From Nitrospiria bacterium (lineage in GTDB: Bacteria > Nitrospirota > CAKKRA01 > 9FT-COMBO-42-15), in NCBI GenBank assembly GCA_919902475.1, contig CAKKRA010000186.1, positions 1-14,135 on the forward strand: 14,135 nucleotides of DNA. The letters run 5' to 3'. The position numbers and the translations under genes were made by a program. Each line of letters opens with the position of its first letter. Position 1 is the first letter of the stretch. Of the stretch, positions 1 through 5,681 are shown in pieces. The notes under the pieces are model-generated. The model saw only the letters and a list, made by a program, of their open reading frames with translations, was not told the origin of the DNA and ran no database searches.

Positions 1-347
1 AGACATTTAATGATGCAAAAAAGATAGGCCTGACAATTGGAAATTCAAATCTTGTAAAAACCGCTCTCTTTGCCTCAGATGCAAACTGGGGCAGGATTAT
101 GGCTGCCATTGGTTATTCAGGGATTAAAGTAAATCCTGACAAAATAGACCTATTTTTTAATAATGTAAAGATGGTTGGCAATGGAGTCGGCCTTGGCATA
201 GACGCAGAAAGGGAGGCAACAGAGGTGTTAAAACAAAAGGAGTTTGCAATTACTGTAGACCTGCGCCTCGGCAAGGCAGAGGCAACTGTATGGACATGCG
301 ACCTCTCCTATGATTATGTGAAGATCAACGCAGCGTATAGAACATGA
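1..347 (+). CDS. argJ: ArgJ, glutamate N-acetyltransferase / ornithine acetyltransferase, C-terminal part
   Basis: This is the 3' end of a gene that begins before the window; the reading frame starts at base 3. The visible 114 residues match the C-terminal domain of ArgJ. They include the family block LVKTALFASDANWGRIMAA (from about base 51), followed by GYSG, a conserved GxGxGxDxE-like stretch and the typical C-terminus ending YVKINAAYRT. ArgJ transfers the acetyl group between N-acetylornithine and glutamate in arginine biosynthesis, and some members also use acetyl-CoA. The nucleophilic Thr that starts the beta chain after self-cleavage lies upstream of the window, so catalytic competence and mono- or bifunctionality cannot be judged. 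It ends TGA and converges on panC with a hairpin between them. Confidence 0.95.
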   Translation, partial: TFNDAKKIGLTIGNSNLVKTALFASDANWGRIMAAIGYSGIKVNPDKIDLFFNNVKMVGNGVGLGIDAEREATEVLKQKEFAITVDLRLGKAEATVWTCDLSYDYVKINAAYRT

Positions 348-360
348 CTGAATTATTTTT

Positions 361-397
361 ACCCTCTCCCCTTGCGGGAGAGGGTTAGGGTGAGGGG
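361..397. repeat. Palindromic repeat between argJ and panC, with G-quadruplex motif
   Basis: Bases 361-370 (ACCCTCTCCC) pair perfectly with 376-385 around the 5-nt loop CTTGC, giving a 10-bp GC-rich stem. The + strand of 376-397 has four G-runs (GGG, GGG, GGG, GGGG) separated by exactly three bases each (AGA, TTA, TGA), a canonical G-quadruplex motif. Very similar sequences recur as dispersed intergenic repeats in many bacterial genomes; that is from memory, not tested here. There is no T-tract on either side, so it is not a textbook intrinsic terminator, but it lies where a bidirectional terminator is expected. The panC stop codon and its last residues fall inside the repeat. Confidence 0.7.
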
Positions 398-1236
398 TTT
401 ACAATCACATTATCAATCAGCCTCGTCTTTCCTATCCATACTGCCAAGGCAATAACAACCTTTCTATCAATTGTCTTTACCTCTTCAAGTGTCTCTGTAT
501 CTGCAATGGCAATGTAGTCTATCTTCACAAGTTTCTCTGCTTGTATAATATGCTGCATGGCTTCAATAATCTTTGCACTATTTTTTTCGCCTTTACCTAT
601 TCTATCTTCTGCAAGCTTCAATGACATATATAAACATGCTGCTGCAGCCCTTTCCGCTCCAGAGAGGTAAGAATTTCTTGAGCTTATTGCAAGGCCGTCC
701 GGCTCCCTGACTGTAGGCAGCGCCTCTATATCAACATCCATATTCAAATCAGCAGCCATCCTTTTTATTACAACTGCCTGCTGATAGTCCTTCTGGCCAA
801 AGAATGCCTTATCAGGTTTTACAATATTAAACAGCTTTGCCACAATGGTTGCAACACCCTTAAAGTGTCCGGCCCTTGACGCGCCGCACATCACATCTGC
901 AATCTTTTCTACATTTACATAGGTTAGATAACCTTCAGGATAGATTTCAGATGCAGACGGTATAAAGAGAATATCAACACCAGCCTCCAAGCACTTGCCT
1001 TTGTCACCCTCCATATCGCGTGGATAGGCATTAAAGTCCTCCTTTGGCCCGAACTGCGTAGGATTAACAAAGATGCTTACAACAACAACATCAGTAACCT
1101 TTTTTGCATACCTCATCAGGCTCAGGTGTCCTTCGTGGAGAAAGCCCATTGTAGGCACAAAACCAACGGTCTTTTTCTGCGCCTTTAGTTCTTTAATGAA
1201 ATTAGAGACGTCTTTTATCTTCTCAATGACCTGCAT
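385..1236 (-). CDS. panC: Pantoate--beta-alanine ligase (pantothenate synthetase)
   Basis: PanC condenses pantoate with beta-alanine using ATP to give pantothenate, the coenzyme A precursor, in the cytoplasm. The 283-residue length is normal for the family. Visible motifs are PTMGFLHEGHLSL (residues about 28-40, the HIGH-like nucleotide-binding motif), VSIFVNPTQFGPKEDF, the FFGQKDYQQ block, and the KMSKS-like ISSRNSYLS. The ATG at 1236 gives the family's usual MQVI-type N-terminus; the next Met lies inside the PTMG motif and is too late. No Shine-Dalgarno precedes the start, and a promoter-like sequence ends just upstream of it, so the mRNA may be leaderless. The last residues (NPSP) and the stop are encoded by the palindromic repeat shared with the argJ end. 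No other pan gene is in the window. Confidence 0.97.
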   Translation of the reverse strand: MQVIEKIKDVSNFIKELKAQKKTVGFVPTMGFLHEGHLSLMRYAKKVTDVVVVSIFVNPTQFGPKEDFNAYPRDMEGDKGKCLEAGVDILFIPSASEIYPEGYLTYVNVEKIADVMCGASRAGHFKGVATIVAKLFNIVKPDKAFFGQKDYQQAVVIKRMAADLNMDVDIEALPTVREPDGLAISSRNSYLSGAERAAAACLYMSLKLAEDRIGKGEKNSAKIIEAMQHIIQAEKLVKIDYIAIADTETLEEVKTIDRKVVIALAVWIGKTRLIDNVIVNPSP

Positions 1237-1243
1237 GTAGATA

Positions 1244-1272
1244 ATCTTATGATATTTTCAAGACAATGGCAA
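1244..1272 (-). promoter_or_regulatory. Predicted sigma70-type promoter of panC, placed for a leaderless transcript
   Basis: On the minus strand, TTGCCA (1267-1272) and TAAGAT (1244-1249) are separated by 17 nt. The -10 box ends 7 nt before the panC ATG, so transcription would start at or next to the start codon. The absence of any Shine-Dalgarno sequence there fits. This is a prediction from box match and spacing only. Confidence 0.4.
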
Positions 1273-1298
1273 GTGATTCGTAAACTTTAATTTTATAA

Positions 1299-1327
1299 TT
1301 GACCCTTTTTCTTTTAATTATTATAAT
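1299..1327 (+). promoter_or_regulatory. Predicted sigma70-type promoter of the selenoprotein operon
   Basis: TTGACC (1299-1304) and TATAAT (1322-1327) are separated by 17 nt, close to the housekeeping consensus. The start of transcription would fall near 1334. It is followed by the strong ribosome-binding site AAAGGAGG (1342-1349) ahead of the ATG at 1356. It drives the first selenoprotein gene and, by the tight spacing, the two genes after it. Confidence 0.65.
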
Positions 1328-1355
1328 CCTTTTAAAAGAATAAAGGAGGTTATCT

Positions 1356-1571
1356 ATGGCAGAACAAATAATAATCTATGGCAAGCATGGCTGACCCTAC
1401 ACAGAAAAGGCCAGGTCGGCCTATGGTGACAGGGCAGTATATTATGATGTTAAGGCAGATAAGGAAAAAATGGCTGAGATGTTAAAATTTTCCAATGGCG
1501 CTGAAATGGTTCCGGTAATCGTTGATGGAGACAAGGTAACCATTGGCTACGGAGGCACATGAGGTGTGTGA
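1356..1571 (+). CDS. Uxx-star type glutaredoxin-like selenoprotein with two selenocysteines
   Basis: Reading through in-frame TGA codons at 1392 and 1560 gives a 71-residue protein beginning MAEQIIIYGKHGU and ending GYGGTUGV, with the true stop TGA at 1569. The N-terminus has the thioredoxin-fold strand-loop of glutaredoxins: Grx CPYC is here U13-P-Y-T16, so selenocysteine replaces the nucleophilic Cys and Thr the resolving one. MVPVIVDGDKVTIGYGG (from about residue 51) matches the Grx cis-Pro strand (P53) and following hairpin. The second Sec, U69, is followed by two residues and the stop, the hallmark after which the Uxx-star glutaredoxin-like (seleno)protein family is named. A strong AAAGGAGG site lies 6 nt before the ATG. 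Each UGA is followed by a SECIS-like hairpin. Substrate and partner are unknown; a thiol/selenol redox role is inferred. If the UGAs were stops, only a 12-residue peptide would result. Confidence 0.88.
1408..1422 (+). promoter_or_regulatory. SECIS element for UGA-1392
   Basis: GGCC (1409-1412) pairs with GGCC (1418-1421), extended by A1408-T1422, around the loop AGGTC (1413-1417). The GGTC starts 20 nt after the UGA; in E. coli fdhF the equivalent loop AGGUCU places GGUC at about +19. The element lies within the coding sequence, as bacterial SECIS elements do. Confidence 0.8.
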
Positions 1572-1572
1572 T

Positions 1573-1591
1573 TGCTGGCGGTCTGCCAGTA
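1573..1591 (+). promoter_or_regulatory. SECIS element for UGA-1560, lying just past the stop codon
   Basis: CTGGC (1575-1579) pairs perfectly with GCCAG (1585-1589) around the loop GGTCT (1580-1584). It can be extended by a G-T wobble (1574-1590) and T1573-A1591. GGTC starts 18 nt after the UGA at 1560 but only 9 nt after the UGA at 1569, which explains why the first is read as Sec and the second as stop. The hairpin occupies the 36-bp gap before trmN6. Confidence 0.8.
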
Positions 1592-1607
1592 TTGCTGCAA
1601 GGGAAAT

Positions 1608-2366
1608 ATGAGCCTTACAATGAGAGAATTTAGTCCAGCAACAATAGATGCCATCTCCTTTCACAATAAGGCTGTTAAGGTTATTCAAAAGAAAGCTGGC
1701 TACAGGTTTGCCATTGATGCAATCCTCTTATCGGATTTTATGAAGGTAAAGGCTGATGATAAAAACATAATTGACATTGGGACAGGAAGCGGGATTATTG
1801 CCCTGCTTCTTGCGAAGTGTTTTCTTCATATAAAGATAACAGGGATTGAATTACAAAAGGGACTCTTTGAGCTTGCAAAGGAGAGTGTCAGATTAAACAG
1901 GCTTGAAGCACAGGTTCATATAGAGAATGTTGCAATCAAGGACATAAAAAAAAGGTTCAAGGCAGAGGGTTTTGACGCTGTTGTTACAAATCCGCCTTAC
2001 AGAAGATTTAAAAGCGGCAGGATAAATCCAACAGAAGAAAAGGCAATCGCAAGGCATGAGATAAAGACCAATCTTGAAGAAATAATTAAGATTAGCAGCT
2101 ATCTATTAAAAGCAAAAGGCTCATTATTTTTAATCCATCTTCCAGAGAGGCTTGCAGAGTTGATTTATCAATTGAAAAGATGTAACATAGAACCAAAGAG
2201 AATGAGATTTGTTTATTCCAGAGAAGGAGAAGACGCTGCCTTTGTGCTTATGGAAGGGGCAAAAGCAGGGAGAGAAGGGCTTAAGATTGAAAGGCCGCTG
2301 TATATTTATGATAAAAGCGGGGAGTATACGGATGAAATGAAAAGGATTTACGGAAAGAAAAAATGA
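1608..2366 (+). CDS. TrmN6-like tRNA1(Val) A37 N6-methyltransferase (COG4123)
   Basis: A class I SAM-dependent methyltransferase of 252 residues, close to the usual TrmN6/YfiC length. Motif I is IDIGTGSGIIALLLAK (D56 and the glycine loop), and the catalytic N6-adenine motif is N128-P-P-Y131. It is followed by the GR-NP and ARHE residues characteristic of this subfamily (RFKSGRINPTEEKAIARHE). In E. coli the enzyme methylates A37 of tRNA1(Val); the exact target here is inferred. The frame stays open up to a TTG at 1572, but that would absorb the SECIS hairpin of the preceding gene. ATG 1608, with AAGGG just upstream, is preferred; ATG 1623 is a weaker alternative. The gene lies between two selenoprotein genes in one operon, and its TGA stop overlaps the next ATG (ATGA). 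Confidence 0.88.
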   Translation: MSLTMREFSPATIDAISFHNKAVKVIQKKAGYRFAIDAILLSDFMKVKADDKNIIDIGTGSGIIALLLAKCFLHIKITGIELQKGLFELAKESVRLNRLEAQVHIENVAIKDIKKRFKAEGFDAVVTNPPYRRFKSGRINPTEEKAIARHEIKTNLEEIIKISSYLLKAKGSLFLIHLPERLAELIYQLKRCNIEPKRMRFVYSREGEDAAFVLMEGAKAGREGLKIERPLYIYDKSGEYTDEMKRIYGKKK

Positions 2367-2617
2367 ACATACTTAAGATAGCAGTTTTATTGTTATTAAT
2401 ATACGGAATAATGTTCGTCTACCTCTGGTATTCCTATGGCCGCAACATACACCGCGGAGACGGGTGAATAAACTGCGGATGGGAGTACAGGTCGTACCCC
2501 TGGCTGACAAAGAGGATAGAGTTTATATTCAATTATCTCTTTGATTCAGGATACAGAAAAAGGATTAAAACAGATAAGGAATATAAAGAATTGACCAATA
2601 AATGGTGGAAGAGATAA
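2363..2617 (+). CDS. Small single-pass membrane selenoprotein with a U-x-x-C motif, family not recognised
   Basis: An ATG overlapping the trmN6 stop opens a frame that, read through the TGA at 2465, encodes 84 residues ending TAA at 2615. Residues about 4-26 (LKIAVLLLLIYGIMFVYLWY) form one transmembrane segment or uncleaved signal anchor. Next comes GRNIHRGDGU35INC38GW, a redox-type U-x-x-C motif, then a basic, aromatic-rich tail (RSYPWLTKRIEFIFNYLFDSGY, ending NKWWKR). The frame beyond the UGA has the same codon style as its neighbours, and a SECIS-like hairpin follows the UGA. The motif sits shortly after the membrane segment; which side of the membrane it faces is undecided. I do not recognise the family. 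A thiol/selenol redox activity is inferred from U-x-x-C only. It is translationally coupled to the methyltransferase. A plain stop would leave a 34-residue membrane peptide. Confidence 0.78.
2481..2500 (+). promoter_or_regulatory. SECIS element for UGA-2465
   Basis: GTAC (2485-2488) pairs with GTAC (2494-2497) around the loop AGGTC (2489-2493). One bulged A (2484) separates this from a lower stem of GGG (2481-2483) with CCC (2498-2500). The loop is identical to that of the first SECIS, 1.1 kb away, although the stems differ completely. GGTC starts 23 nt after the UGA, slightly further than at the other two sites but within the known bacterial range. Confidence 0.78.
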
Positions 2618-2710
2618 TCTCTGCGCTTTAACCTCCATGCATGATAAGTGAAGCGATCTCGTCTTTATATTTTCAAACATAAATTAGTGATATTTTTAGC
2701 TATATTTCTC

Positions 2711-2738
2711 TTGAATAAAATATAAAAGGTGTTATAAT
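2711..2738 (+). promoter_or_regulatory. Predicted sigma70-type promoter upstream of the RDD gene and mre cluster
   Basis: TTGAAT (2711-2716) and TATAAT (2733-2738) are spaced by 16 nt in a very AT-rich stretch. GGAGG (2751-2755) follows as ribosome-binding site for the ATG at 2760. This is the last clear promoter before mreB, so it may drive the whole cell-shape operon. The remaining bases 2618-2710 show no gene or clear terminator. Confidence 0.6.
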
Positions 2739-2759
2739 AAAAGAATTTCCGGAGGGTTT

Positions 2760-3191
2760 ATGGAAGAGACAGCAGGGGGCGCAAAGACCTATCCAAAGGC
2801 AAATACACTTAACAGGCATCTTGCAAAGTTTATTGATGTATTGATCGCTGTTGGCCTCTCTAAGCTGCTTCCGCCTGTTGGATTTTTTGCAGGACTGCTT
2901 TATATAATAATAGCTGATGGTTTTTTTGAGGGACAGAGCATTGGCAAAAAATTGATCGGCTTAAGGGCAATTGTATTAGCAGAGGGCAAAAAGGCGGGCT
3001 TCAGGGAAGCCATTATAAGAAATATCCCTTTTGCAATCGCCTATACCCTTTTTTGCCAAATCCCGTATGTTGGGTGGCTCCTTGCAATTATAATAATCGG
3101 GCTTGAGGGCATCCTCGTAATAGGGAATGAATTGGGGCTAAGGATAGGCGACGAGATAGCAAAGACACAGGTAATTGATTATAAAGAATAG
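2760..3191 (+). CDS. RDD family membrane protein
   Basis: A 143-residue inner-membrane protein with the RDD signature: R19 and D26 in NRHLAKFIDVLIA at the start of the first membrane helix, then GFFEGQSIGKKLIGLRAI after the second. A C-terminal GLRIGDEIAKTQVIDY supplies the family's usual GDxxAxTxVV ending. Two hydrophobic hairpins are visible (about residues 24-54 and 88-124). RDD proteins are small multi-pass proteins, some linked to transport or ion homeostasis; no specific role can be read here. GGAGG lies well placed before the ATG. It is the first gene of the run leading into mreB, 46 bp upstream, so co-transcription with the cell-shape genes is likely. Confidence 0.88.
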   Translation: MEETAGGAKTYPKANTLNRHLAKFIDVLIAVGLSKLLPPVGFFAGLLYIIIADGFFEGQSIGKKLIGLRAIVLAEGKKAGFREAIIRNIPFAIAYTLFCQIPYVGWLLAIIIIGLEGILVIGNELGLRIGDEIAKTQVIDYKE

Positions 3192-3204
3192 GACTTTGTC
3201 CTAT
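3188..3204 (+). terminator. Intercistronic hairpin at the RDD stop codon, possible attenuator or processing site
   Basis: ATAGGAC (3188-3194) and GTCCTAT (3198-3204) form a perfect 7-bp stem with the loop TTT; the TAG stop (3189-3191) lies in the left arm. A short T-run follows only some 10 nt later, so termination would be weak. It sits upstream of the mreB ribosome-binding site (AGGAGG near 3221) and may shape the level or stability of mreB mRNA. Confidence 0.4.
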
Positions 3205-3237
3205 AAGACCTAAATTTTTCAGGAGGTTATTATTAAA

Positions 3238-4269
3238 ATGTGGTTTGATTCGTTCTTTGGCTGGTTTTCTAATGACCTTGCTATAGACCTTGGGACTGCA
3301 AATACGTTGGTTTATGCCAGGGGAAGGGGCATTGTCAGCAATGAGCCGTCTGTTGTTGCTATTCAAAAGGCTAGTGGAAAGGTACTGGCAGTAGGCACAG
3401 AGGCAAAGAGGATGCTCGGCAGGACACCCGGAAATATTGTTGCAATCAGACCTATGAAGGACGGGGTAATTGCAGACTTTGAGATAACTGAGCTTATGCT
3501 CAGACATTTTATTACTTCAGCGCACAATAGGGCAACATTTGTCCACCCGAGGATTATTATTGGCGTGCCGTCTGGAATAACACAGGTTGAACAGAGGGCA
3601 GTAAAGGATTCAGCGCTCCTTGCCGGCGCAAGAGAGGTATATCTTATTGAACAGCCTGTTGCAGCAGCCATTGGCGCAGGCATGCCTATTTCAGAGCCGT
3701 CAGGCAATATGGTGGTTGACATAGGCGGCGGCACAACAGATATAGCTGTAATTTCACTTGGAGGCATTGTATACAGCAAGTCGATCAAGGTTGCAGGCGA
3801 CAAGATGGATGAGGCTGTAACAAGTTATATTAAGAGAAAGTATAATCTTCTTATCGGAGAATACATGTCAGAGCAGATAAAGTTTGAACTCGGCAATGCC
3901 TATCCAATGGAAGAGAAGAAGACCATGGTAATAAAGGGACGCGACCTTGTATCAGGCATACCAAAGACCCTGATTATTGATGATGCAGAGATAAGGGAGG
4001 CGCTGTCTGAGCCTATAACAGCTATTGTAAATGCCATTAAGGTAGCCTTAGAAAATACACCGCCTGAGCTTGCTGGTGATATAATTGACAAAGGTGTTGT
4101 ATTAACAGGCGGCGGTTCATTGCTTAAAGGTCTTGATATCCGCTTAAGGGAAGAGACCAATCTTCCCATCATCACTGTTGATGATCCCTTGACTACAGTG
4201 GTTATGGGGACTGGCAAGGCCCTTGAAGAGCTGGATTTACTAAAAAAGATTATGGTGCTTTCTTCATAA
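3238..4269 (+). CDS. mreB: Rod shape-determining protein MreB
   Basis: MreB is the bacterial actin that forms membrane-bound filaments and positions the lateral wall synthesis machinery. The 343-residue length is typical. The actin-fold nucleotide site is complete: phosphate-1 motif AIDLGTANTLVY (D17), phosphate-2 motif VVDIGGGTTDIAV (D161) and the adenosine motif VLTGGGSLLKGLD (from L289). The N-terminal MWFDSFFGWFSNDLAIDLG contains hydrophobic and aromatic residues suited to membrane contact, as in Gram-negative MreB. AGGAGG precedes the ATG at slightly long spacing (11 nt). It is followed by mreC, mreD, mrdA and rodA, the canonical order. A hairpin with a T-run after the gene could lower expression of the downstream genes. 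Confidence 0.98.
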   Translation: MWFDSFFGWFSNDLAIDLGTANTLVYARGRGIVSNEPSVVAIQKASGKVLAVGTEAKRMLGRTPGNIVAIRPMKDGVIADFEITELMLRHFITSAHNRATFVHPRIIIGVPSGITQVEQRAVKDSALLAGAREVYLIEQPVAAAIGAGMPISEPSGNMVVDIGGGTTDIAVISLGGIVYSKSIKVAGDKMDEAVTSYIKRKYNLLIGEYMSEQIKFELGNAYPMEEKKTMVIKGRDLVSGIPKTLIIDDAEIREALSEPITAIVNAIKVALENTPPELAGDIIDKGVVLTGGGSLLKGLDIRLREETNLPIITVDDPLTTVVMGTGKALEELDLLKKIMVLSS

Positions 4270-4283
4270 TGAGCCAAAAGATT

Positions 4284-4303
4284 GTCATTACGAATGACTT
4301 TTT
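4284..4303 (+). terminator. Weak hairpin with T-run between mreB and mreC
   Basis: GTCATT (4284-4289) pairs with AATGAC (4293-4298) across the loop ACG, followed directly by TTTTT (4299-4303). The stem is only 6 bp and AT-rich, so it would be a partial terminator or mRNA 3'-end protector. That would allow MreB to be made in excess of MreC and MreD. No convincing promoter is seen in the 66-bp gap. Confidence 0.4.
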
Positions 4304-4335
4304 ATTTATCGTTTTTTATATAGGTCTGCAAATAA

Positions 4336-5154
4336 GTGAGTAAGCCTCGTTTTTTTTACACCCATAAAAAGGGAATTCTCCTTATAATAATTATCCTCAT
4401 AGCCATTATACTCATGTCTCCTAATCTGCAGAGGAGGCCTCGTTATTATCTGATTGAAAGGCCGATAGTTTTTATCATTTCAACAGTCCAGTCAGGCATT
4501 ACCTCCACAAAGGAAGGCATCAGCAGAATATGGAGCGGTTATATAAACCTTGTCAGGGTGCAGGAGGAAAATAAGAGATTAAAAAAAGAGATTGAAACCC
4601 TAAAAGCAGAAAACAACAACTACAAAGAAATGGTTTACTCCTTTGAACGTATGCAGGCGCTTCTAAACTTTAAGGAAACGGCCCCATTTAAGACCATATC
4701 TGCGCGTATAACAGGCAAGGATGCCTCAAATCTCTTCAAGACCTTTACTATTAACCGCGGAGAAAAAGACGGAATAAAAAAGGACATGGTGGCAATTGCG
4801 CCGGAGGGCATAGTTGGAAGGGTTATAAGAACATCGGGCAGATCATCTCTCGTGCTTCTATCAATTGACAGAAACAGCGAGATTGCCGCAATTATTCAGA
4901 GGACAAGGGACGAGGGGATTGTTGAAGGCAAGGGAAGCGGCCTTGCGCACTTAAAATATATCCCCATCTTATCTGATATAAAAGACGGTGATGTAGTTAT
5001 AACCTCAGGGCTTGACGGCATATATCCAAAGGGCTTGAGCATCGGCAAGGTCATATCAGTTAAAAGGGACGATGCAGCCCTGTTTCTGGAGATAGATGTA
5101 ATGCCGGATACAGACTTTGCAAGGCTTGAGGAGGTTCTGGTAATAACTAATTAA
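4336..5154 (+). CDS. mreC: Rod shape-determining protein MreC
   Basis: MreC is a bitopic inner-membrane protein whose periplasmic part links MreB and MreD to PBP2 and RodA. The GTG start at 4336 gives MSKPRFFYTHKKG, a short basic cytoplasmic tail. Next come a transmembrane helix (about residues 13-28), a coiled coil (about 73-110, with LVRVQEENKRLKKEIETLK) that mediates dimerisation, and a C-terminal beta-rich domain (about 117-270) with the conserved GDxVxTSGLDGIYPKGLxIGKV segment. The 272-residue length is usual. Only a weak AGGT lies upstream of the GTG, so translation may be modest. The stop is 1 bp before the mreD start, implying coupling. Confidence 0.94.
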   Translation: MSKPRFFYTHKKGILLIIIILIAIILMSPNLQRRPRYYLIERPIVFIISTVQSGITSTKEGISRIWSGYINLVRVQEENKRLKKEIETLKAENNNYKEMVYSFERMQALLNFKETAPFKTISARITGKDASNLFKTFTINRGEKDGIKKDMVAIAPEGIVGRVIRTSGRSSLVLLSIDRNSEIAAIIQRTRDEGIVEGKGSGLAHLKYIPILSDIKDGDVVITSGLDGIYPKGLSIGKVISVKRDDAALFLEIDVMPDTDFARLEEVLVITN

Positions 5155-5155
5155 G

Positions 5156-5674
5156 ATGAAAAGCGCGCTTCTAATAACAATCGGCTTATTAATTATCCCG
5201 CTCCAATCCAGCCTTGTTAATAACATTGCTTTATGGGGAGTAAAACCTGATATAATATTTATATTCATATATGCTATTGGCTTAACCTATAATGAGGAAA
5301 GGGCAATGCTAATGGGCGCTGGCATTGGCCTTGCAGCAGATATATTTTCAGGAGGGCCATTAGGCCTGAATTTTTTATCAAAGGCGGCAACAGGCTTTGC
5401 TGCAGGGGCGCTCGGTAAGAGGATACTTAACATGCGGCTGAGGCTGCAGATATTAGTAATATTTTTTGTTACAATGTTAGAGGTTATATTGCAGATAATC
5501 CTGTTATCTGTTTTTTCAAAAGGCATTATGTTTTCTACTGGAATGAAAATAATCTTTTTGCAGGCATTATACAACAGCCTGTTCACATTTGTGTTCCTTT
5601 GGCCTCTTATTAAAAAGCTGAAGAGGGAAAGGGAGTGGCTGTTGTCAGCAAAGGAATCCATTTTAATCAGATAG
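5156..5674 (+). CDS. mreD: Rod shape-determining protein MreD
   Basis: A 172-residue, highly hydrophobic protein with five or six predicted membrane segments, starting 1 bp after the mreC stop. The block WGVKPDIIFIFIYAIGLTYNEERAMLMGAGIGLAADIFSGGPLGLNFL is the best-conserved region of MreD (PD near the first helices, then the G-x-xxDxxSGxxLG motif). MreD sequences diverge quickly, so the assignment rests on this block, topology and gene order. It acts with MreC in the elongasome, where it is thought to modulate PBP2 activation. Confidence 0.92.
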   Translation: MKSALLITIGLLIIPLQSSLVNNIALWGVKPDIIFIFIYAIGLTYNEERAMLMGAGIGLAADIFSGGPLGLNFLSKAATGFAAGALGKRILNMRLRLQILVIFFVTMLEVILQIILLSVFSKGIMFSTGMKIIFLQALYNSLFTFVFLWPLIKKLKREREWLLSAKESILIR

Positions 5675-5681
5675 GTAAAAA

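Noticed and set aside
1572..1607. TTG at 1572 as the start of the tRNA methyltransferase
   Set aside because: The extension is exactly the second SECIS hairpin, has no ribosome-binding site, and adds residues absent from the usual family length.
1356..2617. TGA reassigned as a sense codon throughout the genome (for example Gly or Trp)
   Set aside because: TGA is a genuine stop of argJ, trmN6, the Uxx-star gene and the 57-residue gene, and the long genes contain no in-frame TGA. Only the three SECIS-linked codons are read through.
1356..2617. The two interrupted frames as pseudogenes with nonsense mutations
   Set aside because: Each UGA sits at a redox-active position, is followed by a SECIS-like hairpin at the right distance, and the frame beyond stays open to a natural end; the first also matches a known selenoprotein family.
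3363..4277. Long minus-strand open frames opposite mreB
   Set aside because: They are shadows of the mreB codon pattern, with no ribosome-binding site and no recognisable protein features.
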